A stretch of DNA of 64,000 nt from CAZJHX01 sp964545715 (GTDB lineage Bacteria; Myxococcota_A; UBA9042; GCA-2863065): the NCBI GenBank assembly GCA_964545715.1, contig CAZJHX010000004.1, forward strand, positions 114,772 to 178,771, written 5' to 3'. Positions 9,249-17,434 of this stretch are shown piece after piece. A model generated the notes under the pieces. The model was given only the letters and a program-made list of their open reading frames with translations. It had not been told where the DNA came from and ran no database searches. Every line of letters starts with the position of its first letter. Position 1 is the first letter of the stretch. The position numbers and the translations under genes were made by a program.

Positions 9249-12200
9249 CTACTGGACGATTACCCGGTCAGTGGCGCCCCGGCCGAAGGTCTCCGGGCTG
9301 TACATCTCTTCGGCTTTTGTGGGCGGTACGACAAACTCGCCGGGCGTCGTGGCGCGCGCGATGTAGCTGTAGGTGTGCACGCCCTCCCAGACCAGCGACG
9401 AGAAGGCCTCGGCGCGCTCGTCACGCAGGTTTTCGTGCTCGTACCAGCGGCCCCACCACCAGCGGCGCGCATGCCAGGGGGCGGTCTTGTTGGAGCGGCT
9501 CTTGCTCGGCGGCGCGGCCTCGGTCCCCCGAAGTGCCGGGTTCAGTGGCTCCAAACCCGCGGGGATCGGGTCCACCAGCGCCACGTGATAGCGCCGCGTC
9601 GGGACGACCATGGATAATCTCACGCGCACGCGCGCGCCCGCCTTGACCCGCCATTTTCCGTCCTCGCCGCGGGTCACGTCCGTCGGGTTGTCCACCGCCT
9701 CGTATTCGCGCTGGACCGTAAAGCCGTGCTCCGCCGGCTTCAGGTTCAGGTCGGCGGGCGCGTACCGCATGCCGATGCGGTAGTACATGCGCCCTTTGCC
9801 GGTCTTGCCCAGCGTCAGCGGCTGGTCCTCGCTGGTCTTTGCGACCACCGCCATCGGGATATCGACGTGATGTTCTTCGGTGGTGCGGCCCTTGAACTTG
9901 TGCTCGCCCGCGAAGCCGTCGCCCAGCCACAAGCGGGCCACAAAGTTGGGCGTCTCCTTCTCGTAGGCGTGGAAGTAGCGGTCCAGCGCCAGCAGCACAA
10001 ACGCGTTCTCCTGCGTGTTGCCCCAGCGACCGCGCTTGCGATGCGCCAGCAGTCCTCGAACGATCTTGGGGATCAGCGTCGACTTGGGCTGGTCGCCGAT
10101 CAGCGCCTCTAAGATGATGCCGTCCGCGCGCCGGCTGCTGTGCAGCAACAGGTGCGCACCGTCGCTGTAGCTGGTGGCGAAGTGCGCCTTGCCCGCATCC
10201 TCCGTCGCCCGGTTGTTGAGGTGTTTTCGAATCGCCACCACCTCCTGCTTGGAGGTCGCGTCGGGCGACAGCACCGGCAGCAGCCAGCCCAGCGCCTCCA
10301 GCGGCAGCTTCTTTACGCCGCCCGCCCGGCTGATGATCTGTCGTGCTTTGGCCGGATCGGGCTCGCCCAGCAGATTGCGCACGTACAGCGCATAGCTGTT
10401 GATCACCCGCTTGACCGACTCGGGATAGAACGGTGGATAGCGGTTTTCGATGGTCCGCAGGTAGGCGGTGGCGCGGCTCAGCATGCGCTTAGGCACCACA
10501 AAGCCCTTCTTGCCGGCCCGGGCCAGCGCGTGGGTCACATGCACCGACAGATACGGCCAGGACCGGGACGTCGCGGACCAGAAGCCCCAGCCGCCGTCGC
10601 CGTTTTGCAGCGTGCGCAGGCGCTTGAGGTCCTGCGCGACGGACGCCACCATGGCTTTCGCCGACGGCAGGCCCCTGGCCTTGAAGGCGCCAAGCACGTC
10701 CTTCAGCGCCGCCAGCGCCAGCACGCGTGAGGAGATCTGCTCGCTGCATTGATACGGATAGTCGACCAGGTAGATCACCGCGTCAGTCAGCGCCTGCAGC
10801 GCCGTGGACGAGGTCGTGATCTCCAGCCCACCGAACTGTTTTACGACACCCGCCGGCGCCCGCACCGGCTGCACCACCGCGCCCTTGTCCACCTGTCCGT
10901 AGGTCGCAAAGGCCTCCGTGGTCGCCGGGGTCCACACCGGCAATTGCACGTTGGCCGCATCCGACCAGCGCCCGCTGACCGCGCCGATCTGGAACCGCGC
11001 GATGCCCACACGCGCGACCGCTGAGGGGAAGCGCACCTCCACGCGGTTGTTCGCCGGCACCTTCAAGCGGCGCCCGGCCCCCTTCGTGATGGTCACGCCC
11101 AGCGCGCGCACGGCTACGTCCACGTCGATCTCGTCATCCGTTTGGTTCTGCAGCACCACCGGCAGCTCGAATCTGTCGCCAAAGTTCAAAAAGCGCGGCG
11201 CGGATGGGCGCACCATCAGCGGCAGCCGGGCGGTGATCGTGGCCTCCCCCGACCCGAAGCGGCGCGCGCCCTCGACGGCCACCACCGTGACCCGATAGCG
11301 CGTCAGGTTGTCCGGCAGCTTTACGGTGACCGTGGCCTTGCCCTCAGCGTCGGTCGGCACCGCCGCCTCGAACGTGGCCAGCGCGTCGAAGTTGCTGCGC
11401 ACCTTGATCGCCGGCTTCTCCTCCTGCCTGTTGCCCCCGCCGCCCTCGCGGTCCATTGAGGCCTCCTCCATCGGCTCGGCCTCGGGCGCCGCCCCCGCGG
11501 GCGGAGCGGGCATCGGCATCGACTTGCGCATCCGGGTGGCGGGCTTGGGCTTGGGCTGAGCGGGCGGCGCCATCGCCAGCTGATCCACGTCCGCCAGCAG
11601 CACGTTGCCGCGCAGGTGATGGGCGCTGCTGGAGGTGGACGCCGCGCGGTAGAACGCGCCGACCGGGTCCTGGATCGTGTAGCCCGTCAGCGCCAGCACG
11701 GCTTCGTCGACCACCACAACCGCCAGCTCCGCGCCCGGCACCGGGTTGCCGTCCGCGTCCTTCAGCACCACGTCCACCTGGGTCGTGGCGCCAGGCTCCA
11801 GCTTGTTCGCGCGCGGTTTCACGCCCACATCCAGCGTCCGCTTCAGCGGCGGCACCGACAGGCGCACCGATCCGGACGCGTACGCCGGTCGTCGCGGCAG
11901 CTTGGGGTCGGGCTCGCCGTCAGCGTTTGCCCGCAGCGCGGACCCCACGAGATCGATCTGAACCTGCACGCTGGGCAGCATCTCTTCGCCGATGGCCACA
12001 CTCAGCTTGTGGGTGCCCGTCTCCATGCGGAAGCGCTCCTCCCACACGATGCCGCGCAGGCGCACGGTCATCAGCCCCTCCGCGGGGAAGAACGGCGACT
12101 GCACCAACAGCTCCGCCTTGTCGCCGGGTGCGTAGTCCTTTTTGTCGGGGATCAGCGTGACCTTCTCCTGGCTGACCTTCTTGGCCGTCGGCACCTTGCC

Positions 12201-15200
12201 GCCCGAGACCCAGAACGTGCGCCGGGTCGTGTTCGTGCGGCCCTTGTCGTCGACCACAGTGGCGGTCACACGCAGCCGTCCGCCCGCCTCCGGCACAAAC
12301 TGGCATTTCGCGGCGTCTTCAGCCGACGTCACGATGCACGTGCGCGGGCTCTTCTCCTCAACGGTCCACTTTCCTTTTCGGTTGCGCCACTCCAGGCGCA
12401 CGGCCTTGACCACGATCTCCCGGCCGGCGACCGCCTTGCCGTCCAGATCGGTCACGATCAGCTCGGTCACCAGCTTGTCGCCGGGCGACACAAACGCCCG
12501 CTTGCTGCGCATGCCCACGTACAGGTCCGCGGGGTGCACCAGGAAGGTGGCGTTGGCGCTCCAGCTCTGCCGGTTGACGTCCTGGATGGTGGCCTGCGCG
12601 GTCACGGTGGCCGGCCGCGCCGGGTGCACCGACGCAAACGTCAGCCCCAGCGTGTGCGCGCCCGTTCCGTCAGTCGTGCCCTTGAAGGTCTTGCTGGATT
12701 GGCCTTTTTTGCCGCGACTGCGCTCCCACCAGGGCGTCCACATCCCGAAGCTGTAGTCCCAGCGGTTGGGCGGCGTGAAGTTCGTCAGGTTGGACGTCAC
12801 CCGCCAGCGCACGTCGGTGCCCGGCAGCGCGCCGCCCGCAAAGTACTTTGCCGTGACGGTCGCAGTCGCCGAGTCCCCGACGAAGTGCGGCCCGTCGGAC
12901 TTCTGGGACTTGACCTCAAACTCGGGGCGACGGAACTCCTGCACCTTGATGGAGTGCGATCGGGTCGTGCCCTTGATGCCCGCCTCGCCGCCCTTCAGAC
13001 GCAGGCTGATCGTCGCGCGCCCCAGGTTCATGTTGTCGGGCAGCGAGAACTCGGTGTCGAAGCCGCCCAGCACGTTGACCTTGGCCGTGCCCTTGGCGAC
13101 CTCGTTGTTGCGCCGATCCTTGACCGACCACGTGACTGTCGACGGCACCTTGCGCATGCGCTTGAGCTGGGGCGCGTTGCCGCCCGAGGCCATCCGAATC
13201 CAGCCCTTCAAGTGCACCGACTCGCCCGGCTTGTAGAGCGCGCGATCGTCAAAGACCATCCAGCGGTAGGTGGGGTCCTGCGGTCGCTTGTACCAGTTTG
13301 TGCCGTATCCCCAATACGACGTGTGCTCGGGCAGCAGCGCGAAGTCCGCGCCCTTGCGGGCGACCAGCACACGCGTATTGCGGTTGTCCTGGCGCTTGCC
13401 CAGCGCGATGGCGCTCAATCCGTCGGCGCCCGTGCGGGCTTTCCAGCCGTCGGGGTGCACCTGCACGTCGACATCCTTCAGCGGCTTGCCGTCCACCAGC
13501 GACGAGGCCCAGGTCAGGAGCTTGGTGTCGTCGCGCAGCGCGTCCAGGCCGATCCGGGTACTCTGCACCCACGCGACCACGACCTTGCGGTGATACTTGT
13601 CGTCGTTGTGGTCCAGCGGCTCGACCTCGATGACCACGTGGCCCAGCCCGTCCTTGAGGCCCGGCGACAGGTCGATGGCGGTCTCGATCAGCTCATCCGC
13701 CTTGTGATCGACCTTCAGCGCCTTGCTGTAGATCCGCCGTCCGGGCGGCTTGGGGCGCTTGTCACGGCGGCTGGCGCGCTGTGCAAACGGCTTGTACTCG
13801 TCCCAGTCGTCGGGACCGACCGAGTACATTGTCACTTGCAGCTTCTCGTGGTTGATCGACCAGACTGGGAACACCGGCTTGCCGGCGGGGTCCAGCACGA
13901 CAAAGTGTCCGCCCATCGACGAGATGGCCGGGCGCGCCTCGCCCACATCAAACGACAGGTCCAGGTCGCGCGACAGGGTCTGCCCAAAGGTGTCCCGCAG
14001 CGCCTTGCTGACCGTCACCTTGTAGCGTGTGCGCCCCTTCGTGCGCCCGCTGATCGTCAGGTAACGCCCGCTGGGCCGCGCGTGCATACCGGGCAGCTTG
14101 GGCGTGACTGTCACCCAGGACTCGTCGAAGGCCTCGACATCCAACGGGTTGGAGAACCGCAGGGACCAGGCCGCAAACGGAGGACACTTGCCCCCCCACC
14201 CGCACCGCTGCTGCTCCAGCTTCAGCGGGCCAAACGTCTTGAAGCTGTGGGTCTGCTTCTCGGTGGTCTTGCGAGGTCCCTCGGCGGAGGGCGCACCGAC
14301 AGCCACCTCCACCTGGACCGATGTGTCGCCCGGCAGCTTCTCGGCGGGCGTCAACACCATGAAGCGCCCCTTGTGTGCGCGCTTTACCAGCCCGGCGACG
14401 CGCTTGTCCGCGGCGATCTCCTTCTGAGTCGCAAGCCGCGTATCGTGTGAGAGGCGGCCCAGAAAGTTGCCGGACGTGAGCTTGACGTGCGGCAGCATGG
14501 CCGTCGGATCGATCGCCTGGTCAAACGCCAGAAACACCAGCGGGTCGCGACGCACCGGAGAGCCCCCATACGGGTGCTTTTGGATCAGGCGTACGGGCGG
14601 CGTGCGAAAGCTGAACGACGTTCCGGCCGCTTTGACCTTGTACTCGGTGGCCATCGGAAAGCGCCCGGTCGGCTCGAACAGGATCGTCTTGGTGCCCACC
14701 CAGCGCCACTTGCCCTCGGGCTCGGGCGTTACCGCGACCGGGCGGTCCTCTTTGGCCAGCTCGTCGTGGGACGTGACCGCCACCATCGGCTTGTTGAAGG
14801 TCACCGACAGGTTGGGCGCCAGCGCGACGTCGCCCTCGGGGGAGAAGCGCAGCACCTCGGTCTTTTGTGCGGCCACGTCAGGCTTCTCGGCGTCCGTCGG
14901 CAGCTTGGGAGGAAACTGTCCCTTGATGCGCTCACCTGTCCGGGGCGCCGCCAGCGACCGTGCGCGAAACGCAAAGTCCGGTGCGTCGCCCTTCTCCGCC
15001 TTGAGCGGCGGCAGCCGCGACAGCACCTTTTGGGCGGCCTCGTCGCTGAGCCGCGTCGCCTCCGCGGTCGGCAGCGCCACCGGCGGGCGATCCTCTTTTG
15101 ACCCGTCGCTCAAGTCGAAGACGAGGCCGTCGTCGGGCTTGGGAGGCTGCGGCTTTTTTGGTCCGCCCGGCAGCGTCGGCTCCGCGACCTTTACGGGTTG

Positions 15201-15389
15201 GGCCTGCGTGGACGGCGTCGCCGTGACGGGCTGGTCGGGTGTGGCGGGCGTCGCTTCCGTGGGCTTGTCCGTGGGGCCTTGCGGCGGCTCGGGCTTGACG
15301 TCCACGGTTTTTCGCGCGGTCGGCGGCGCGTCAGGCTGCTGACCGGTGCACCCGGCGACGAGGAAGAAAACGGCGATCAACTTCTTCAT
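9249..15389 (-). CDS. Bacterial alpha-2-macroglobulin lipoprotein with thioester motif
   Basis: 2,046 residues from the ATG at 15387-15389 (MKKLIAVFFLVAGC, lipobox LVAGC). A Pro/Thr/Lys linker follows, then a chain of macroglobulin beta domains. Recognisable family segments are the MG1-like RPILV-type strands, PGESVHLKGWIR (the bait-side MG2/MG3 motif), and a Pro/Met/Ala-rich low-complexity stretch near 1,285-1,320 that may serve as the bait region. The thioester motif is YPYQCSEQ, with Cys near residue 1,546, in the form CxEQ. A terpenoid-cyclase-like helical domain (GDGGWGFW) and a receptor-binding-like C-terminus follow. Such proteins trap foreign proteases in the periplasm or at the surface, often beside penicillin-binding protein 1C, which is absent here. 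A self-protective role in a protease-rich predator is an inference. Confidence 0.9.
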   Translation of the reverse strand: MKKLIAVFFLVAGCTGQQPDAPPTARKTVDVKPEPPQGPTDKPTEATPATPDQPVTATPSTQAQPVKVAEPTLPGGPKKPQPPKPDDGLVFDLSDGSKEDRPPVALPTAEATRLSDEAAQKVLSRLPPLKAEKGDAPDFAFRARSLAAPRTGERIKGQFPPKLPTDAEKPDVAAQKTEVLRFSPEGDVALAPNLSVTFNKPMVAVTSHDELAKEDRPVAVTPEPEGKWRWVGTKTILFEPTGRFPMATEYKVKAAGTSFSFRTPPVRLIQKHPYGGSPVRRDPLVFLAFDQAIDPTAMLPHVKLTSGNFLGRLSHDTRLATQKEIAADKRVAGLVKRAHKGRFMVLTPAEKLPGDTSVQVEVAVGAPSAEGPRKTTEKQTHSFKTFGPLKLEQQRCGWGGKCPPFAAWSLRFSNPLDVEAFDESWVTVTPKLPGMHARPSGRYLTISGRTKGRTRYKVTVSKALRDTFGQTLSRDLDLSFDVGEARPAISSMGGHFVVLDPAGKPVFPVWSINHEKLQVTMYSVGPDDWDEYKPFAQRASRRDKRPKPPGRRIYSKALKVDHKADELIETAIDLSPGLKDGLGHVVIEVEPLDHNDDKYHRKVVVAWVQSTRIGLDALRDDTKLLTWASSLVDGKPLKDVDVQVHPDGWKARTGADGLSAIALGKRQDNRNTRVLVARKGADFALLPEHTSYWGYGTNWYKRPQDPTYRWMVFDDRALYKPGESVHLKGWIRMASGGNAPQLKRMRKVPSTVTWSVKDRRNNEVAKGTAKVNVLGGFDTEFSLPDNMNLGRATISLRLKGGEAGIKGTTRSHSIKVQEFRRPEFEVKSQKSDGPHFVGDSATATVTAKYFAGGALPGTDVRWRVTSNLTNFTPPNRWDYSFGMWTPWWERSRGKKGQSSKTFKGTTDGTGAHTLGLTFASVHPARPATVTAQATIQDVNRQSWSANATFLVHPADLYVGMRSKRAFVSPGDKLVTELIVTDLDGKAVAGREIVVKAVRLEWRNRKGKWTVEEKSPRTCIVTSAEDAAKCQFVPEAGGRLRVTATVVDDKGRTNTTRRTFWVSGGKVPTAKKVSQEKVTLIPDKKDYAPGDKAELLVQSPFFPAEGLMTVRLRGIVWEERFRMETGTHKLSVAIGEEMLPSVQVQIDLVGSALRANADGEPDPKLPRRPAYASGSVRLSVPPLKRTLDVGVKPRANKLEPGATTQVDVVLKDADGNPVPGAELAVVVVDEAVLALTGYTIQDPVGAFYRAASTSSSAHHLRGNVLLADVDQLAMAPPAQPKPKPATRMRKSMPMPAPPAGAAPEAEPMEEASMDREGGGGNRQEEKPAIKVRSNFDALATFEAAVPTDAEGKATVTVKLPDNLTRYRVTVVAVEGARRFGSGEATITARLPLMVRPSAPRFLNFGDRFELPVVLQNQTDDEIDVDVAVRALGVTITKGAGRRLKVPANNRVEVRFPSAVARVGIARFQIGAVSGRWSDAANVQLPVWTPATTEAFATYGQVDKGAVVQPVRAPAGVVKQFGGLEITTSSTALQALTDAVIYLVDYPYQCSEQISSRVLALAALKDVLGAFKARGLPSAKAMVASVAQDLKRLRTLQNGDGGWGFWSATSRSWPYLSVHVTHALARAGKKGFVVPKRMLSRATAYLRTIENRYPPFYPESVKRVINSYALYVRNLLGEPDPAKARQIISRAGGVKKLPLEALGWLLPVLSPDATSKQEVVAIRKHLNNRATEDAGKAHFATSYSDGAHLLLHSSRRADGIILEALIGDQPKSTLIPKIVRGLLAHRKRGRWGNTQENAFVLLALDRYFHAYEKETPNFVARLWLGDGFAGEHKFKGRTTEEHHVDIPMAVVAKTSEDQPLTLGKTGKGRMYYRIGMRYAPADLNLKPAEHGFTVQREYEAVDNPTDVTRGEDGKWRVKAGARVRVRLSMVVPTRRYHVALVDPIPAGLEPLNPALRGTEAAPPSKSRSNKTAPWHARRWWWGRWYEHENLRDERAEAFSSLVWEGVHTYSYIARATTPGEFVVPPTKAEEMYSPETFGRGATDRVIVQ

Positions 15390-15426
15390 AGGCTGCCGAA
15401 GATAACCCGAAATCAGCCTGGTTGGT

Positions 15427-16308
15427 TCAAGGCGCCCGCGTCCAGCGGATGGTTGCCGCCACAGGCTTGTGATCCGACAGATCCTCGCCCGCAGCCGTGA
15501 CAAAGGCGGGCGGCACCTCCCAGGTCGTGACCTCCAGAGTGATGTCGCCGCCGCTGCGCACAAAGATTCGGTCGATGCGGTCGTTGCCGCAGGCCACGGT
15601 GGTGCACGCGTCGGCAAAGCCCGCGTCGGCCAGGCGCTGCAATTGGACCTGATCGACCGCGTCGTCCGCGTGCAGGTTGAAGTCCCCGGCCACCAGCACG
15701 GCCGTGCCCGCTGAGCGCTCCTCGATCGTCGCCAGCAGCAGCGTCGTGCTCTGCTCACGGATCGCCTCGTCCTCGTCGCAGCCGCCGGCCTCGTTGTGCA
15801 GGTTGTAGACGTCCAGCAGCGCGCCGTCCGCCAGGTCGTGCCGGGCGTATGCAAAGCCCTTGGTGGCCAGACAGTCGCTTGCGCAGTCCGTCTGCCCGTT
15901 GCAACCGGGCCAGGCCGTGCGCTGATGGTCTGTAAATGGCGACCGCGAGAAGCGGTTCAGGCCGTCGCCGATGTCGGTGAACTCGAGCTCCTCGCGCCAC
16001 GGCTGCGACCGATGCGGGTGGTCGACGTCCGCGCTGAGCAGGTGGTGGTACCAGAAGTCCTCCTGCGCCAGCACCAGGTCAAAGGCGTTGAGCAGCGGCG
16101 AGATCTGCGGGATGTGGGCCTCGGGGTCCGATTTTGAGATCCCCTGCGGCAGCCCCGCCACGTTGTAGGTCAGCACCAGCAGCTGACCCTCCAGGACCGT
16201 CTGCGGGACGTCCTCGACTGTCGGCGGCACGTCCTCGGGTACGGGCGGCGGCTCGGGGTCGGTGCTGCTGCAGGCGATCAGAACGGCGGTGAGTGCGAGG
16301 CGCTTCAT
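15427..16308 (-). CDS. Endonuclease/exonuclease/phosphatase-family lipoprotein
   Basis: 293 residues. MKRLALTAVLIAC is a lipoprotein signal, followed by a Pro/Glu/Asp/Val linker. The EEP fold is clear: LVLTYNVAGLP (metal-site Asn), VLAQEDFW (catalytic Glu), VYNLHNEAGG, VAGDFNLHADD (Asp/Asn of the active site), NDRIDRIFVR and LSDHKPVAATI (the catalytic Asp-His near the C-terminus). This fold covers DNase I, inositol phosphatases and bacterial sphingomyelinases. The extracytoplasmic anchor favours a phosphodiesterase or sphingomyelinase-like role, but the substrate is not readable from sequence. Its ATG overlaps the TGA of the upstream reductase gene (ATGA), and it ends 37 bp before the macroglobulin start, so all are probably one operon. 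Confidence 0.88.
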   Translation of the reverse strand: MKRLALTAVLIACSSTDPEPPPVPEDVPPTVEDVPQTVLEGQLLVLTYNVAGLPQGISKSDPEAHIPQISPLLNAFDLVLAQEDFWYHHLLSADVDHPHRSQPWREELEFTDIGDGLNRFSRSPFTDHQRTAWPGCNGQTDCASDCLATKGFAYARHDLADGALLDVYNLHNEAGGCDEDEAIREQSTTLLLATIEERSAGTAVLVAGDFNLHADDAVDQVQLQRLADAGFADACTTVACGNDRIDRIFVRSGGDITLEVTTWEVPPAFVTAAGEDLSDHKPVAATIRWTRAP

Positions 16309-17246
16309 GACCGGGGCATCTTAGCGCGCAGAGAGGCTGCGGTGTGACCCCCGGGCGGCAGTTGTCTGGCCGCCATGTCCCGGCACACCGCCGTCAGCAC
16401 GTCGTTCAGCGGGGTGGCGACCCCGACCTGCCGGCCCAGACGCGCGATCAGTCCGTTGCGTCCGTCCACCTCTGTGCGCCCGCGACGCCGATCCAGGTCC
16501 TGCCAGACGCTGGTTCTCTGCTCTGGGACGCTCGTTGGCGCGATCGTGACGTCGTGTGGCGTGAACCGCTTACCAGCCGCGTGCAGCACGGCGCGGGTCT
16601 CCTCGATCAGGTCGGCGATGAACGTGTGTGCGTCCGGGTCGGCATAGGCGTCCAGTACGGTCCGGTCGGTGACGGCCAAAAAGGCCCCGACCACGTTGCC
16701 TGCCAGCTTGGTCCACTTGTCCATCTCGATGTCGGCGCTTGTATCTGCGGTCATGCCTCCACGCCGCAGCGTCGCCACCAGGTCGGAGCACGCGGGGACC
16801 AGCCCGGTCGGCCAGCGCCCCACGGTCATGTGTCCCGGCGCCGATACGGCGACTACGCCGGGCGCCGTCATTCGGACCGGCAGTCGTGCGACCACGCTGA
16901 TGCAGTCCATTTCGCGTGTCTGGACCTCCACTTCACTTTCGAAGCCGTTCTGAAAGCAGACCAGCGTGCGCCCAGCCAGCACCTCGGCGGCGTCGTCCAG
17001 AAAGGCGGCGGTGTCGAAGCTCTTCATGCACAAGCAGATGACGGCGTCGGGCTGCAGCGTGCCGAGATCGGTTGTGGCGGCCAGCGGGTATCGGCCGGCA
17101 AGCGCGTCGCCCTGCAGGGCCAGGCCGTGTCGGTTGATCGCGTCGACGTGCGCGGCTCGCCCCACCAGGCGGACGACTGCGCCACCGCGATGCAGCGTCG
17201 CGCCTACCACGCTGCCGATCGCGCCGGCGCCGACGATGACAAACAT
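16305..17246 (-). CDS. panE: Ketopantoate reductase-like 2-dehydropantoate 2-reductase (ApbA/PanE family)
   Basis: 313 residues from the ATG at 17244-17246. The N-terminus MFVIVGAGAIGSVVGATL is the GxGxxG NADP site. CLCMKSFDTAAFLDD carries the family Lys, and VCFQNGF is the next family motif. The C-terminal helical domain has MDKWTKLAGNVVGAFLAVT with the second conserved Lys and Asn, and TSVWQDLDRRRGRTEVDGRNG, a typical family ending. The family reduces ketopantoate in pantothenate synthesis, though many paralogs have other substrates and no other pan gene is present, so the pathway assignment is tentative. It is the first gene of a run of minus-strand envelope genes and the only clear cytosolic enzyme in it. 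Confidence 0.85.
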   Translation of the reverse strand: MFVIVGAGAIGSVVGATLHRGGAVVRLVGRAAHVDAINRHGLALQGDALAGRYPLAATTDLGTLQPDAVICLCMKSFDTAAFLDDAAEVLAGRTLVCFQNGFESEVEVQTREMDCISVVARLPVRMTAPGVVAVSAPGHMTVGRWPTGLVPACSDLVATLRRGGMTADTSADIEMDKWTKLAGNVVGAFLAVTDRTVLDAYADPDAHTFIADLIEETRAVLHAAGKRFTPHDVTIAPTSVPEQRTSVWQDLDRRRGRTEVDGRNGLIARLGRQVGVATPLNDVLTAVCRDMAARQLPPGGHTAASLRAKMPRS

Positions 17247-17252
17247 GCCGCC

Positions 17253-17258
17253 AATCTA
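17253..17258 (-). promoter_or_regulatory. Candidate -10 hexamer directly before the reductase start
   Basis: TAGATT on the minus strand is followed by GGCGGC and then ATG. No Shine-Dalgarno sequence lies between, so the messenger could be leaderless. No good -35 box is visible. Confidence 0.3.
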
Positions 17259-17262
17259 CAGT

Positions 17263-17277
17263 TGGCACGTCTTATGC
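17263..17277 (+). promoter_or_regulatory. Candidate sigma-54 promoter upstream of the M23 gene
   Basis: TTGGCACGTCTTATGC matches the -24/-12 pattern: GG at 17264-17265 and GC at 17276-17277 are exactly 10 nt apart, with the full TGGCACG half-site. The -12 half is ATGC rather than TTGC. Transcription would start near 17290 and run about 145 nt before the ATG at 17435. Sigma-54 control would need an enhancer-binding activator, none of which is in the window. Confidence 0.45.
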
Positions 17278-17434
17278 GAAAGAGGGTTGGGCGGGTCGCG
17301 CTCTGGGGAGAGCGCGGCCGCTACGTGTCGCGTTTTGGTCGCGACGTGGGCAGCCGGTGGGGCCGGGTGTCCACAAATCGCGGCCAAATGCGGTGGGGAC
17401 GGATGTCTCGAGGTGGTCGAGACAAGAGGGAGAT

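Noticed and set aside
11616..14450. A 944-codon plus-strand frame opposite the macroglobulin gene
   Set aside because: Same reason: Arg/His/Gly-biased translation, no domain, and no ribosome site. The minus-strand frame encodes a clear alpha-2-macroglobulin.
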